48,352 nucleotides of DNA, from assembly GCA_028285595.1 (NCBI GenBank), contig JANQOW010000077.1:1-48352 (forward strand), in the 5' to 3' direction. Position numbers and translations under genes: made by a program. This DNA is from Hyphomicrobiales bacterium. GTDB taxonomy: Bacteria; Pseudomonadota; Alphaproteobacteria; Rhizobiales; CAJQND01. Each line of letters begins with the position of its first letter. Within the stretch, counting starts at the first letter, position 1. The notes below the pieces were generated by a model that worked only from the letters and a program-made list of their open reading frames with translations, had not been told where the DNA came from and made no database searches. This document shows positions 18,282-27,391 of the stretch, piece after piece.

Positions 18282-18588
18282 CGCGTACTGCCTGTGTTGA
18301 CCAATTGACCAGAGCTCTGGCCCGGATGTGTCTCAGATGGTGACGGCACAAAACACTCAAACGGCGTTCGTCAACTGTTAGCGTGTCATTTAGCGGCCTG
18401 CATCCCAGCCCAATTCATACATGCCTGTAATGCAGGTTCAACGCAAGAGAAGCACAAGATACAAAAACGAGCCATTGAGCTCGTCCGAGCATTACCCGGA
18501 ACCAGGTGAGACCCGACGCTCCAGTGTCGCAACGATGAGCGCCGCGAGAAGACCTTGAAACTTGCTGATGGAGCCCTAATTCCGGCTC
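18282..18588. other. Divergent intergenic region, no gene seen
   Basis: This 307-bp gap lies between the radical SAM gene and the DUF1905 gene. It holds a perfect 12-bp palindrome CCAGAGCTCTGG at 18309-18320 and a direct repeat TTGACC at 18297 and 18305. These lie 16-40 bp before the radical SAM start and could be operator sites. No convincing ORF, RNA gene or terminator is visible in the rest. Confidence 0.6.
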
Positions 18589-19092
18589 ATGAGCTACTAT
18601 CCATACGAATTCGAAGCACAGATCGAATATCACGATGTAGGCAGTGCTAAATATGCCTATCGGGTTGTTTTCGTGCCCGACGAAGTTGCAGCCGAATTGC
18701 CGTTGGAACGCTTTCCACGGCTCCGTATCTCCGGAGAAATATCTGACTGTCCGATTGAAGCCGCTCTCACACCCGTCAGAGGGCGCTGGTACATTTTGCT
18801 CTCAAAGAAGCTGCTTGGAGCGATCAGCGCTACGATCGGAGATATCGTGCAGGTCAGGTTCCAAATCGCTGACCAAGATTTCGTAGAAGTCCCTGACGTT
18901 CTGACGCGGGCACTGGAGAGGGATCCGGCCATGAAAACACTTTGGGATCGTGCGACGCCGGGCAAGAAACGAGGTTTGGCCTATCGGGTCGCCTCGGCAA
19001 AGACCGATCCGACGCGACAAAAACGGCTTGAGGAAGTTTTCGGCATACTTCGTGGCGAGATCGACATGCGAGGTAAGCTGATTGCCAAGTGA
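18589..19092 (+). CDS. DUF1905 and YdeI/OmpD-associated domain protein
   Basis: This 167-residue protein has two parts. Residues 1-95 form a small beta-barrel-like DUF1905 domain (FEAQIEYHDVGSAKYAYRVVFVP, then RFPRLRISGEI and RGRWYILLSKKLL). Residues 100-155 carry the helical YdeI/OmpD-associated region with the LWDRATPGKKRGLAYRVASAK signature. Such proteins occur widely in soil and water bacteria and have no proven function. The start is supported by the family N-terminus rather than by a good ribosome binding site. Nothing around it suggests a partner. Confidence 0.82.
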   Translation: MSYYPYEFEAQIEYHDVGSAKYAYRVVFVPDEVAAELPLERFPRLRISGEISDCPIEAALTPVRGRWYILLSKKLLGAISATIGDIVQVRFQIADQDFVEVPDVLTRALERDPAMKTLWDRATPGKKRGLAYRVASAKTDPTRQKRLEEVFGILRGEIDMRGKLIAK

Positions 19093-19473
19093 GCGCATCT
19101 CCCGTCTGAACGTGGCCGCCGACCGCACGCCTAGCATCATGGTCCAGCGCCTGGGGGTGTATGAGCCTTTGCGCAAGTGCGGCGGCATCGGGGTAGTGTC
19201 TGCTCTGCGGACATTTGGACCGGAGATGGGTGGGGGCTTGAAGGTCCGATGTTAAGGTCATCTTCCTCAGGTAGTGAGCTTCCGAAAGCTGCCCAAAACT
19301 GCCGTTCAATTCATACCGCATCCCGGTTCAAATAAGTGATGAGGCTCGCGCTACACCCGGACTATTGGGTTTCAAAACAGCGTAAAAGTAGTGCGCTTCT
19401 AACAAGCAGACCAATTTAAAACGTAAGGAGTTGAGGCCAATTAACAGTCATTGGCGAAGTTTGCAGATCAAGA
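19093..19473. other. Long intergenic region, no gene seen
   Basis: About 380 bp between the DUF1905 gene and the promoter at 19474. Open frames here are short and have unlikely composition. The stretch becomes AT-richer from about 19320, as expected upstream of a promoter. GTAAGGAG at 19423-19430 resembles a ribosome binding site but no usable start follows it. No RNA gene or repeat recognised. Confidence 0.5.
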
Positions 19474-19502
19474 TTGACCAGCAAACTTACTCCAATTAGT
19501 AT
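19474..19502 (+). promoter_or_regulatory. Candidate sigma-70-type promoter
   Basis: TTGACC (19474-19479) and TAGTAT (19497-19502) are separated by 17 bp. Transcription would begin near 19509, which favours the start codon at 19547 over the ATG codons at 19505 and 19511. Confidence 0.5.
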
Positions 19503-19546
19503 TGATGCAGATGGGGCTTGAGTTTCCGGGGGTGGGAGAAGCAAAA

Positions 19547-20524
19547 ATGTCCGCTTTTGGGATGTTGGGCGCTCGCGCGTTGGCAGCGAGCAGGGATTTA
19601 CTCAATTTAAGAGCGTATAAATCAAAATCTGTTCCAGGGTTGGTGCAGGGAATTGGTGCGCTTGCTGTGGTGATGATAAGTGCACCGGCAATCAGCGCGC
19701 CTCTAAGCTATGCCAATGCTGTGCTAGCCGACAATCCATTTGCCTATTACAGGCTTGGTGAAGGAAGTGGGACAACGGCCAGCGATGCGACCGCGGGCGC
19801 TCGCGATGGAACCTACGTTGGCAGCCCAAATCTTGGAGTTCCGGGCGATGGCGGTGACACCGCAGTTGAATTCGATGGCACAAACGACTTTATGCAGGTT
19901 CCAGATCTCGATGTTTTCGGGACGTTGATGGGCAGCTTTTCGATTGAGGCCATCTTCAAAACAACGACCACACAATTTGGTAGCATTACGTCCAGCTTCA
20001 GCAGCTCTATCGGCAACACTGGGTTTGCAATGCGGGTTAATGCGAACACTGGAGCAACCGGCGGAACCGGAACTGCCTTTTTTGTTCGGGACAATAACGG
20101 AACCGCAATCTCCGGGAATTTCACGAACGATATTTACGATGGTCTTTTCCATCATGTGGTCATGACATACGACCAATCGGGAGCCACCGCAGCCGACAGA
20201 TTGAAAGCATATGTAGATGGGGTGCTTCAGCCACTGAACTACTTCTTTACCGGAGCGCCTTCAAACTTCTTGACGCTCGACCAGGCCGTTGGCATCGCGG
20301 CAACACAGGCAACTCCGCCAACCGGTCAAGACTTCTTTGATGGAACAATCGATGAGATTGCATATTATGGTGGGGTCTTGTCGGCCAACCAAGTTGCCGC
20401 ACACGCCGCCGCCCTGGCGCCGTCTCCTGTGCCTCTTCCGGCAGCATTTCCGCTATTGGGTGGAGGGATAGCATTGATGGGGCTACTGGGCTGGCGCAGA
20501 AAACGGAAACCTGCGACGGCGTGA
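19547..20524 (+). CDS. LamG-like VPLPA-CTERM surface protein
   Basis: This 325-residue exported protein has a long N-terminal region before its hydrophobic signal (about residues 33-50, GLVQGIGALAVVMISAPAIS). Residues about 55-285 look like a concanavalin/LamG jelly roll: AYYRLGEGSGTTASD near the front, then VEFDGTNDFMQV, FSIEAIFKT, HHVVMTYD and a closing FDGTIDEIAYYGGVLS. The tail VPLPAAFPLLGGGIALMG then GWRRKRKP is a VPLPA-CTERM sorting signal. LamG modules often bind sugars, so a role in surface polysaccharide or matrix is plausible. The ATG at 19547 has GGGAG well placed and lies after the candidate promoter. A strong terminator follows. Confidence 0.85.
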   Translation: MSAFGMLGARALAASRDLLNLRAYKSKSVPGLVQGIGALAVVMISAPAISAPLSYANAVLADNPFAYYRLGEGSGTTASDATAGARDGTYVGSPNLGVPGDGGDTAVEFDGTNDFMQVPDLDVFGTLMGSFSIEAIFKTTTTQFGSITSSFSSSIGNTGFAMRVNANTGATGGTGTAFFVRDNNGTAISGNFTNDIYDGLFHHVVMTYDQSGATAADRLKAYVDGVLQPLNYFFTGAPSNFLTLDQAVGIAATQATPPTGQDFFDGTIDEIAYYGGVLSANQVAAHAAALAPSPVPLPAAFPLLGGGIALMGLLGWRRKRKPATA

Positions 20525-20540
20525 CATCGGTATACAACTC

Positions 20541-20576
20541 AAAAAGATAGCGGACCTTCCGGGCCGCTATCTTTTT
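20541..20576 (+). terminator. Rho-independent terminator after LamG gene
   Basis: A perfect 13-bp stem, AAAAAGATAGCGG (20541-20553) with CCGCTATCTTTTT (20564-20576), encloses a 10-base loop. The right arm ends in five T and the left begins with five A, so it could work in both directions, including for transcripts from the other side. Confidence 0.9.
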
Positions 20577-20687
20577 GGGCGCAGAGTGCAATCGGGATCA
20601 TTTTCTAACGTAGCGCCCATCTCCGCTTTCGAGGGTAAAGCTGCCATCCACTAGGCAAGCCCAGGGGTCCACTCTTCCGAGCACCGT

Positions 20688-23483
20688 TCAGGCGGCCGCG
20701 CTCAGCTTGGCAAAAAACTGGTTGGCCGGAAGGGGCCGGCTGAACAGATATCCCTGCCCTTGCCGGCATCCCGCCAAACGCAGTTGAACCGCCTGTTCCT
20801 CAGTTTCAATGCCCTCTGCAATCGAGCTTAAACTCAAGCCCGTTGCCAGCGTCATGATCGACCTGATGACGGCCGCTGATGTGGTTTCCAGCAGCATGTT
20901 GCGGACGAACGATTGATCCAGCTTGATCTTGTCGATGGGCAGATTGGAGAGATATTCAAACGAGCAGTATCCGGTGCCGAAATCATCAAGCGCGATGGTG
21001 ATGCCCCGGGCTCTCAGCCGTTCGATTTGCGCACGGGTGTCCTCGTGATGATTGAGAATAGTTGTCTCCGTCAGTTCCAGGTGCAGCCGCTCCGGCGGCA
21101 ACCCGGTGTGGGCCAGGGCATGATCCACATCCTGCAGCAGGTTGCCGCGATGGATCTGAACGGACGAGACATTCACCGCAACGGCAATCTCGCTCGGCCA
21201 CTGGGCGGCATCCGCACAGGCCTTTTGAAGCACATGACGGCCGATCTGCTCGATGCTGCCGCTGTTCTCCGCAATCGGAACAAACTCGGCCGGTGAAACG
21301 TTGCCAAGTTCTTCGCTCTCCCAGCGCAACAGGGCCTCAGCCCCCACCAGCGTCCTGTCGGTGAGATCCACCTGCGGCTGATACAGAACCTTCAACTCCT
21401 CCCGCTCGATGGCGCGCCACAGATGACGCTCGATGAGCTGCGCGCGGCGCACCGTCTCGGCGCTGGAGGGATCATAAATCGGCGATACCGCGTCTACCGA
21501 CCTCTTGGTTGCATCAAGCGCGGCTTCGGCTGCCGCGAGATACTCCTCAGGCGTCAGGAACCCCTGCCAGCTTCCCGAAATGCCAATGTCGAACAGAACA
21601 TGGACCCGGTGACCGTCAACGGTGTAGGCCGGCTCCAGCTCAGCCAGCAAGCGGCGCTCGATAACCCGGGCCTCCGCTTCGCTTTTGCAGCCCTCAATCA
21701 GCATGGCGAAAGCATCCCCATCGACGCGCGCGACCTTGTGGTCTTCGCCATCGAAACAAGCGGCCCGATGGGCAATTTCCTTCAGCAACGCGTCGCCGAT
21801 CGCGCGCCCAAAGGTGCCGTTGATCACGCTGAACCGCTGAACATCGAACACCAGCAAGGCACTGGCTGACCCGCCCGGCGCCTCCCGCGATAAGAGACCG
21901 GAGGCTGCGATCTGGTTGATCAACTCGTCACGCCGCATGGCGCCGGTCAGATGGTCTCGCTTGGAGAGATATTCCAGCCGGTCCTTATGTGCTTTCAGAC
22001 TGGTGACGTCCCTGGCCGTAATACAGATCACCGTCTGGCTGGGCGATGAGGCCTTGTCTGCGGAAGGTTGGGCCTCCAACTGCGACGGTGTGATCACATA
22101 TTCGATCACCTGCTGGCTTCTTGGATCCTCGCCCAGCAGGACCTCGCGAGATTGCGATCCTTCGAATTGGCCGGCTTCGAACTGCGTGATGACCCGCTGG
22201 GCTTCTTCGGCAACAGCCGGCACCAACACATCCTCCAGGTGCTTGCCCTTACACAGGCGGTAGTCCAGGTCACTCAAAATTCCCTGGACTTTCTTGCTTG
22301 CGATCTCAATGCGGCCATGGCGATCGGCAACGATGATCGCATCGAAATTGTCCAGGAAAACACGGTCGAGAATGTGTTGGATGTTCTGCGCGCGTATGCG
22401 TGCTCTCAATGCCTTGATTTGCCTGGACGACAGTTCAAGGACAATGAAGAAACAGGCCATGAGGAGCGTGGCCAAATGCACCGGCGCGGTGATCAGATTG
22501 GTGGCAAAACCGATTTGAAGGGCAAAAGCCAGCCCTTCCGTCAGAAGCGAGGTCGCGCCGAGCAGGGCAACGCTGGTGCGAAGGGACCCTTTCATCGATG
22601 CGAATGCGCCCAACACGAGGATCGCCAGAATAAGAATGGTGGTTGAGGTCTTGCTGTTTTGAACCAGAGATCTGCCTTGCAGCAGCGTCTCTGCGCCGAG
22701 CACCTGAACAACCGCGCCTGACAGCACGGCATGAACGGGCACCGCGAGCGTATCCCTCAGCTCAACCGCATGCGCCCCCAGGAGCACTTTCTTGCCCGCC
22801 AATGCACCTTCGGGGATCTTGTCTGTGAGCAGGGTTTTGACAGAGAAGGTTGGAATGGTGGACGGGTCGATGGAGTAGTCGATCACGACCGTATCATTAT
22901 CGGTGCCCGAATGTCCGGCAAGCAACGACGGCAGAGAGGGCACGAATTCGGTTGCGATAGTCTGGCCGTACGGAAACCGGCGCACCAGCCCGTCAGCATC
23001 GGCAATCACGTTCACCGAGGCCGGCCAGGCATGCCGCAGAAATGCCGGGTCAGGCAGGTTGAAGGCGATCTTTCCTGCCGGCTGTTCGACCGACTGTCCT
23101 TGCCGGAACGCTGCGAGAACCACCGACCCGCCGGCACGTTCGAGCGCCTCGCTCAGGAGCTTGTCATCTTCAGGGTTGGAGCGTGAGTCAAAATCGATAT
23201 CCAGCGCGATCTCGGCTGCGCCGTGCTGCATGAGACGGTCTATGATCTTGGCGTGGACGCGTCTGGGCCACGGCCATTGACCGACCTCTTCCAGCGCCGC
23301 CTTGTCGATGGCCAGAAAGACAATATCTCCGGTTGCCGGTCGCTTCGAAGCTTGAAAGCGGTACGCCGTCAGATGGTTCTGCAAACCAATCACCGGGTCC
23401 CACTTCTGCCCATCGTGCATGATCCCAACAATCGCAATGATCGCAAGGGCCAATCCTGTGAGCTTGTTGGTCAACTTCGACAT
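20688..23483 (-). CDS. CHASE2-PAS-GGDEF-EAL c-di-GMP phosphodiesterase
   Basis: This 931-residue membrane protein has a first membrane span near residues 8-22, a periplasmic CHASE2 sensor (about 35-275), three membrane spans (281-350), a PAS-like domain (370-495), GGDEF (500-665) and EAL (685-925). The GGDEF site reads Asp588-Gly-Asp-Ala-Phe592, so the catalytic Glu is Ala and cyclase activity is unlikely. The EAL site looks intact: Glu716-Ala-Leu, DDFGTG at 833-838, Lys854 and Glu890. It should therefore break down c-di-GMP, with GGDEF perhaps a GTP sensor. It starts 58 bp after the FecR-domain gene on the same strand, a frequent pairing with CHASE2 proteins, so the FecR protein may be its periplasmic partner. 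Confidence 0.92.
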   Translation of the reverse strand: MSKLTNKLTGLALAIIAIVGIMHDGQKWDPVIGLQNHLTAYRFQASKRPATGDIVFLAIDKAALEEVGQWPWPRRVHAKIIDRLMQHGAAEIALDIDFDSRSNPEDDKLLSEALERAGGSVVLAAFRQGQSVEQPAGKIAFNLPDPAFLRHAWPASVNVIADADGLVRRFPYGQTIATEFVPSLPSLLAGHSGTDNDTVVIDYSIDPSTIPTFSVKTLLTDKIPEGALAGKKVLLGAHAVELRDTLAVPVHAVLSGAVVQVLGAETLLQGRSLVQNSKTSTTILILAILVLGAFASMKGSLRTSVALLGATSLLTEGLAFALQIGFATNLITAPVHLATLLMACFFIVLELSSRQIKALRARIRAQNIQHILDRVFLDNFDAIIVADRHGRIEIASKKVQGILSDLDYRLCKGKHLEDVLVPAVAEEAQRVITQFEAGQFEGSQSREVLLGEDPRSQQVIEYVITPSQLEAQPSADKASSPSQTVICITARDVTSLKAHKDRLEYLSKRDHLTGAMRRDELINQIAASGLLSREAPGGSASALLVFDVQRFSVINGTFGRAIGDALLKEIAHRAACFDGEDHKVARVDGDAFAMLIEGCKSEAEARVIERRLLAELEPAYTVDGHRVHVLFDIGISGSWQGFLTPEEYLAAAEAALDATKRSVDAVSPIYDPSSAETVRRAQLIERHLWRAIEREELKVLYQPQVDLTDRTLVGAEALLRWESEELGNVSPAEFVPIAENSGSIEQIGRHVLQKACADAAQWPSEIAVAVNVSSVQIHRGNLLQDVDHALAHTGLPPERLHLELTETTILNHHEDTRAQIERLRARGITIALDDFGTGYCSFEYLSNLPIDKIKLDQSFVRNMLLETTSAAVIRSIMTLATGLSLSSIAEGIETEEQAVQLRLAGCRQGQGYLFSRPLPANQFFAKLSAAA

Positions 23484-23541
23484 TGATCTCGCAACGGCCG
23501 GGCCGGGCTATGAGGCGATTACACACGCAGACGGACAGAGG

Positions 23542-24396
23542 TCAGTCACCGTCGTCACCTCCATCATCTCCGCCGTCACCATCACCGTCACCATCGCCAT
23601 CGCCGTCACCATCGCCGTCACCGCCGTCGCCGCCACCGGAACCGCCACCACCGCCGGAGCCACCGCCGTTGCCGGAACCACCGCCGTTGCCGCCACCGTT
23701 ACCGCCGCCTGAACCGCCTCCTGTGCCGGCACCCGCAGCCCCCCCGCCGCTCGGACCATTGCCGCCGTCTCCGGCTCCTCCACCCATGCCCGTGTCACTG
23801 TCAGCCGTGGCCGCAGCGGAAAGTCCGCTGGAACCTTGCGCCGCGCTTCCTCCTGCGCTCAGTCCGGACGCGCCGCTTGACGAGGCCGATTGGCCGGCGC
23901 CCACGCCCATGGATTGCCCGGTGGCATTGTCGCTCACCGCGACCAGGCCTTTGTCCACGGACACAGTCGATAGGCCGGATGTGGCCGTCACCGAAAAGCG
24001 CGTGCCTTTCACAACGGCCGTCAGATGCTTGGTACGCACCTTGACGCGCTGTGTTCTGCCCTTGTTGATATCAAGGACAATGCGGCCAAGCTTGTGCTTG
24101 ATGAAGGTGCGCGACGTGGATTTTCTCGACCCGGTTATGCCTGTGAGGCTCTTCGGTTGAATGATGATGGTGTCGTTGCCGCGGCGAAGCATAACCCGTC
24201 CGCGTTTGCCGGTTGTCACCCAGCTGCGTGCCGGAATGCGCATGCTCGCACGAAGGGGCCGCCAGGTTTGACTGTCCAACGCATAGTAAGCCTTTGCGCT
24301 GACCCTTACGACAAGCCAATCTGATGCCGCAGCCTGCACAACTGTGATGAGCAAGAAAATGAAGAACAGACTGAACTTCTTGAGCATGTGATACAT
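23542..24396 (-). CDS. FecR-domain secreted protein with Gly-rich, Asp-Gly tail
   Basis: This 284-residue protein has a signal peptide (about residues 5-23, KKFSLFFIFLLITVVQAAAS). A FecR-type domain lies at about 30-150, with the SWVTTGKRGRVMLRRGND stretch and the closing VKGTRFSVT strand. A Ser/Ala/Gly linker follows from about 165, then a Gly/Asn/Ser tract, and the last 28 residues are almost only Asp and Gly. The tail is very acidic and might bind calcium. Two starts are possible, 24396 and 24387. The first is preferred because GGGG lies six bases before it. It heads an operon with the CHASE2-EAL gene. FecR-domain proteins beside CHASE2 enzymes are a known arrangement. The tail is unusual. 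Confidence 0.82.
   Translation of the reverse strand: MYHMLKKFSLFFIFLLITVVQAAASDWLVVRVSAKAYYALDSQTWRPLRASMRIPARSWVTTGKRGRVMLRRGNDTIIIQPKSLTGITGSRKSTSRTFIKHKLGRIVLDINKGRTQRVKVRTKHLTAVVKGTRFSVTATSGLSTVSVDKGLVAVSDNATGQSMGVGAGQSASSSGASGLSAGGSAAQGSSGLSAAATADSDTGMGGGAGDGGNGPSGGGAAGAGTGGGSGGGNGGGNGGGSGNGGGSGGGGGSGGGDGGDGDGDGDGDGDGDGDGGDDGGDDGD
23545..23780. repeat. Low-complexity Asp/Gly-coding tract
   Basis: The 3' end of the FecR-domain gene is made of short repeats. About 23545-23640 is a 6-bp-type repeat of GTCACC and GCCATC units coding for alternating Asp and Gly, and 23641-23780 is rich in GCCACC/GCCGCC coding for Gly, Asn and Ser. Such tracts change length by slippage. Confidence 0.85.
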
Positions 24397-24639
24397 GTTA
24401 GGCCCCGCGGAAATCCCACACGCCACATAATAGCTGGCTTCACTCAACACTCCTTGAACAAGGTCAAACAAATTAGTTGGGTTATTGTAAGTTCGGATTA
24501 ACGTTTGACCTGCTTTGAGCGCTCATGAAGCACTTGGGTTCAAATTTGCATTGCACTCCCCAGGCGCCTCGGCACATAAGGCAGCGGCAGGTCAGTCTCC
24601 GGCGCCTTGACGTCGGAAAGAGGGGTGGAGCACCGACAA

Positions 24640-26256
24640 ATGGGAACTTTCGACTTCATTGTGGTCGGCGCCGGTTCGGCCGGGTGCGTCCTGGCCAACC
24701 GCCTCAGTGAAGACGAAAGGCGGTCGGTTCTGCTGCTTGAAGCAGGCGGTCGGGACTGGAGCCCCTTCATTCATATGCCGATCGGGTACGGGATTTCCTA
24801 CTTCAACGCGCGGGTTAATTGGAAGTACATGACGGAGCCTGAAGCGGCGCTCTCAGACCGCCAGTCCTACTGGCCGCGGGGAAAGGTGCTCGGCGGGTCG
24901 AGCTCGATCAACGCGATGGTCTGGGCGAGAGGGTTGCCCAACGACTTTGAGGACTGGGCCGCCGCCGGTGCCCACGGCTGGGGCTGGGACACGGCCCAGC
25001 GCTACTACAAAAAGCTGGAGAACTGGTCGCGCGGCGGAAATGATGTGCGCGGCGGCGAGGGGCCGTTGGCTGTTCAGGACGTCTCGGCGGACGTCCACCC
25101 GCTGTGTGATGCGTTTTTTGAAGCGACGAGACAATTGGGATTGCCGGTCACTGACGACTACAATGGCTCTGAGACCGAGGGAGCGGCCGTCTATCAGTTG
25201 ACCACAAAGGGCGGCATTCGGGCGTCCACCGCCCGGTGCTATCTGACCCCCGTGCGAGGCCGGAAAAATCTGGAAATCATAACCGGTGCCCATGTGACCG
25301 GGATCGACATTGAGGACGGCCGGGCGACGGGCGTTCGCTACACTGTGGACGGCCAGGCACGGCGCGCCAAGGCCCGGGCGAGCGTGATCCTCTCTGCGGG
25401 CGCCGTCAACTCGCCGCAGCTTCTCCAGCTCTCCGGCGTTGGTCCGGGCGCGGTCTTGCAGGACAACAACATCGCCGTAAAACACGAGATGCCCGCTGTG
25501 GGACGCCATCTGCAGGATCATCTGGGCGTGGACTTCCATTTTCAAACCCGGGTCCCGACCCTCAATCAAATGCTGCGCCCGTGGCACATGCGACTGTGGT
25601 ACGGGCTCAAATACGTCCTGACGCGGAAAGGCCCGCTCTCCCTCAGCGTCAATCACGCGGGCGGCTTCATGAAGACGCGAGCGGATCTGGCCGCACCGAA
25701 TGTGCAGCTCTATTTCAATCCGGTCAGCTATACCCGCGGCACCAAATCAAAACGGGCGCTCATGAGCCCCGACCCCTTCCCCGGTTTGCTCTTCGGGTTC
25801 AACACATGCCGCCCGACCAGCCGCGGTGAGATCACCCTGCGCTCCGCAGACCCGTTTGAGGCGCCCGTCATTCGACCAAACTATCTGTCGACCAACGAAG
25901 ACGTCGCCGACATTCTGGAAGCGTCCCACTTCATCCGCCACATGAGCAAAGCCCCCGCGCTCGCCGAAATCATCGAGCGGGAAATCGCGCCCGGTGCCAA
26001 CACCCAGACCGACGAAGACTATCTCAGCTACGTCCGTGAAAACGCGTGGACCGTGTTCCATCCCTGCTCGACCTGCCGTATGGGCCAGGACGCCCAGCAG
26101 TCCGTTGTTGATCCACGCCTTCGCGTCCACGGGCTGGAGGGCTTGCGCGTGGTTGACGCATCGGTCTTTCCCAATGTCACATCCGGCAACACCAACGCCC
26201 CGGTCATCATGGTCGCGGAAAGGGCAGCAGATCTCATCCGCGAAGACTTTGGCTGA
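24640..26256 (+). CDS. GMC-family FAD-dependent alcohol oxidoreductase
   Basis: This 538-residue flavoprotein of the glucose-methanol-choline group has the FAD-binding VVGAGSAGCVLANRLS near residue 7, the first GMC signature in GKVLGGSSSINAMVWARG (about 83-100), the second in GAVNSPQLLQLSGVGP (about 258-273), and the active-site His in VFHPCSTCRMG near 478 with NTNAPVIMVAER after it. These enzymes oxidise primary alcohols, choline or polyethylene glycols to aldehydes. The start at 24640 has GGAG nine bases upstream, and the longer frame begins with TTG and lacks support. The tctCBA genes follow on the same strand after 134 bp, which suggests that the imported substrate, or its precursor, is handled by this enzyme. 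Confidence 0.92.
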   Translation: MGTFDFIVVGAGSAGCVLANRLSEDERRSVLLLEAGGRDWSPFIHMPIGYGISYFNARVNWKYMTEPEAALSDRQSYWPRGKVLGGSSSINAMVWARGLPNDFEDWAAAGAHGWGWDTAQRYYKKLENWSRGGNDVRGGEGPLAVQDVSADVHPLCDAFFEATRQLGLPVTDDYNGSETEGAAVYQLTTKGGIRASTARCYLTPVRGRKNLEIITGAHVTGIDIEDGRATGVRYTVDGQARRAKARASVILSAGAVNSPQLLQLSGVGPGAVLQDNNIAVKHEMPAVGRHLQDHLGVDFHFQTRVPTLNQMLRPWHMRLWYGLKYVLTRKGPLSLSVNHAGGFMKTRADLAAPNVQLYFNPVSYTRGTKSKRALMSPDPFPGLLFGFNTCRPTSRGEITLRSADPFEAPVIRPNYLSTNEDVADILEASHFIRHMSKAPALAEIIEREIAPGANTQTDEDYLSYVRENAWTVFHPCSTCRMGQDAQQSVVDPRLRVHGLEGLRVVDASVFPNVTSGNTNAPVIMVAERAADLIREDFG

Positions 26257-26390
26257 ACCGGCAAGGCGGATGCGCCGGGATTTGCAATTGCCCGTGGTTT
26301 TCCGATTGTCCCGATTGACTCAGGGCAACGTTTTGAGAACTATGGGAAAATCACAAACAAGTCTCAAAAAGAGCACACGGAGGAAGACGA

Positions 26391-27380
26391 ATGAGAATCC
26401 TTAAGGCCGCACTGACTGCATTGTTTCTGGCCGCAAGTCCTGCCCTTGCAGACTATCCCGAACGCGAAGTTCTCGGCGTTGTCATGTGGGGCGCCGGCGG
26501 GGCCACGGATACGGTGGCTCGTGCGGTAAATCCGGCAGCCGAGGCAGCCCTTGGCAAGCCCATTGTGGTGCTGAACAAATCCGGAGGCGCCGGCGCAATT
26601 TCCACCGCTTTCGTGAACGCAGCACCGGCCGACGGGTACACCTTCCTGTACGGAGCGGAAAACCCCCAGCTCCACGGCGTGATGGGTGTGTCTGACATCG
26701 ACTATGGCGATATGTATCCCATCAACATCCTTGGACGGGGCGTCGCGGTGATCGCGGTACCCGCAGCCTCCAAGTATAAGACATTGAGTGATCTGCTGAA
26801 GGATATCGCTGCAAATCCCGGGTCAGTCAAAATGGGCTCAACCGGTCCGGGCGGGCTGCCCTCAACGATCGGCGCCTTGATCTCAAACGCCACGGACTTC
26901 AAGGTCACCGCCATCCCCTTCGACGGCGAAGGCCCCGGCCTCACTGCCATGCTTGGCGGCGAAGTTGATTTCATGCCTTCCGGCATCTCAGCGGCGGCCG
27001 AACAGATCAAGGCCGGCAAAATGCGGGCCCTGGCCGTGGTGAACCCGACGCCGGTGGACACTCTGCCCGACGTGCCTGCCATCACCGACACGATCCCTGA
27101 GATGGCACGCTTTCTCCCTTGGGGCCCGTTCTACGGCGTGTTCGTCAGGAAAGACGTGCCTGACGATGTGAAAGCGACACTCACAAAGGCGTTCGCAACA
27201 GCCGCCACGGACAAGACCTTCCTTGAGCTGATGGCCAACCGCGGCAATGTGGTTATGAACATGAGCGGACAAGAGGCTGTCGATTTCCTTGCCAAGTGGC
27301 AGCAGGTCACCGTCTGGGCTCTGCAAGACACGGGCGCGGCAAAGGTGAGCCCGGAAAAGCTGGGCATTGCTCGTCCCTGA
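26391..27380 (+). CDS. tctC: TTT-family periplasmic substrate-binding protein (TctC-like)
   Basis: This 329-residue protein has a signal peptide (residues 1-20, ending SPALA) and belongs to the Bug/TctC receptors, which capture carboxylates such as citrate in the periplasm for TctAB. The NKSGGAGAISTAFVNAAPADGYTFL stretch (residues about 62-86) is the family hallmark for ligand contacts. The ribosome binding site GGAGG (26377) is strong. It is the first gene of tctCBA and has a stable hairpin just after its stop. Bug proteins are very diverse in ligand, so the substrate is open. TctC systems with their own TctAB nearby, as here, are usually real transporters. Confidence 0.93.
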   Translation: MRILKAALTALFLAASPALADYPEREVLGVVMWGAGGATDTVARAVNPAAEAALGKPIVVLNKSGGAGAISTAFVNAAPADGYTFLYGAENPQLHGVMGVSDIDYGDMYPINILGRGVAVIAVPAASKYKTLSDLLKDIAANPGSVKMGSTGPGGLPSTIGALISNATDFKVTAIPFDGEGPGLTAMLGGEVDFMPSGISAAAEQIKAGKMRALAVVNPTPVDTLPDVPAITDTIPEMARFLPWGPFYGVFVRKDVPDDVKATLTKAFATAATDKTFLELMANRGNVVMNMSGQEAVDFLAKWQQVTVWALQDTGAAKVSPEKLGIARP

Positions 27381-27391
27381 TCCGATTTGGC

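Noticed and set aside
18297-18310. Two TTGACC boxes as promoters for the DUF1905 gene
   Set aside because: They lie nearly 280 bp upstream of that gene with no matching -10 found. They are noted only as a direct repeat near the radical SAM start.
19093-19473. Possible remnant of a gene in the long gap
   Set aside because: Short frames on both strands were read and none shows a recognisable motif, start signal or balanced composition.
23483-24160. Proline-rich ORF opposite the FecR-domain gene
   Set aside because: It is the antisense of the Gly/Asp tract. The FecR-domain frame has a signal peptide and a recognisable domain.
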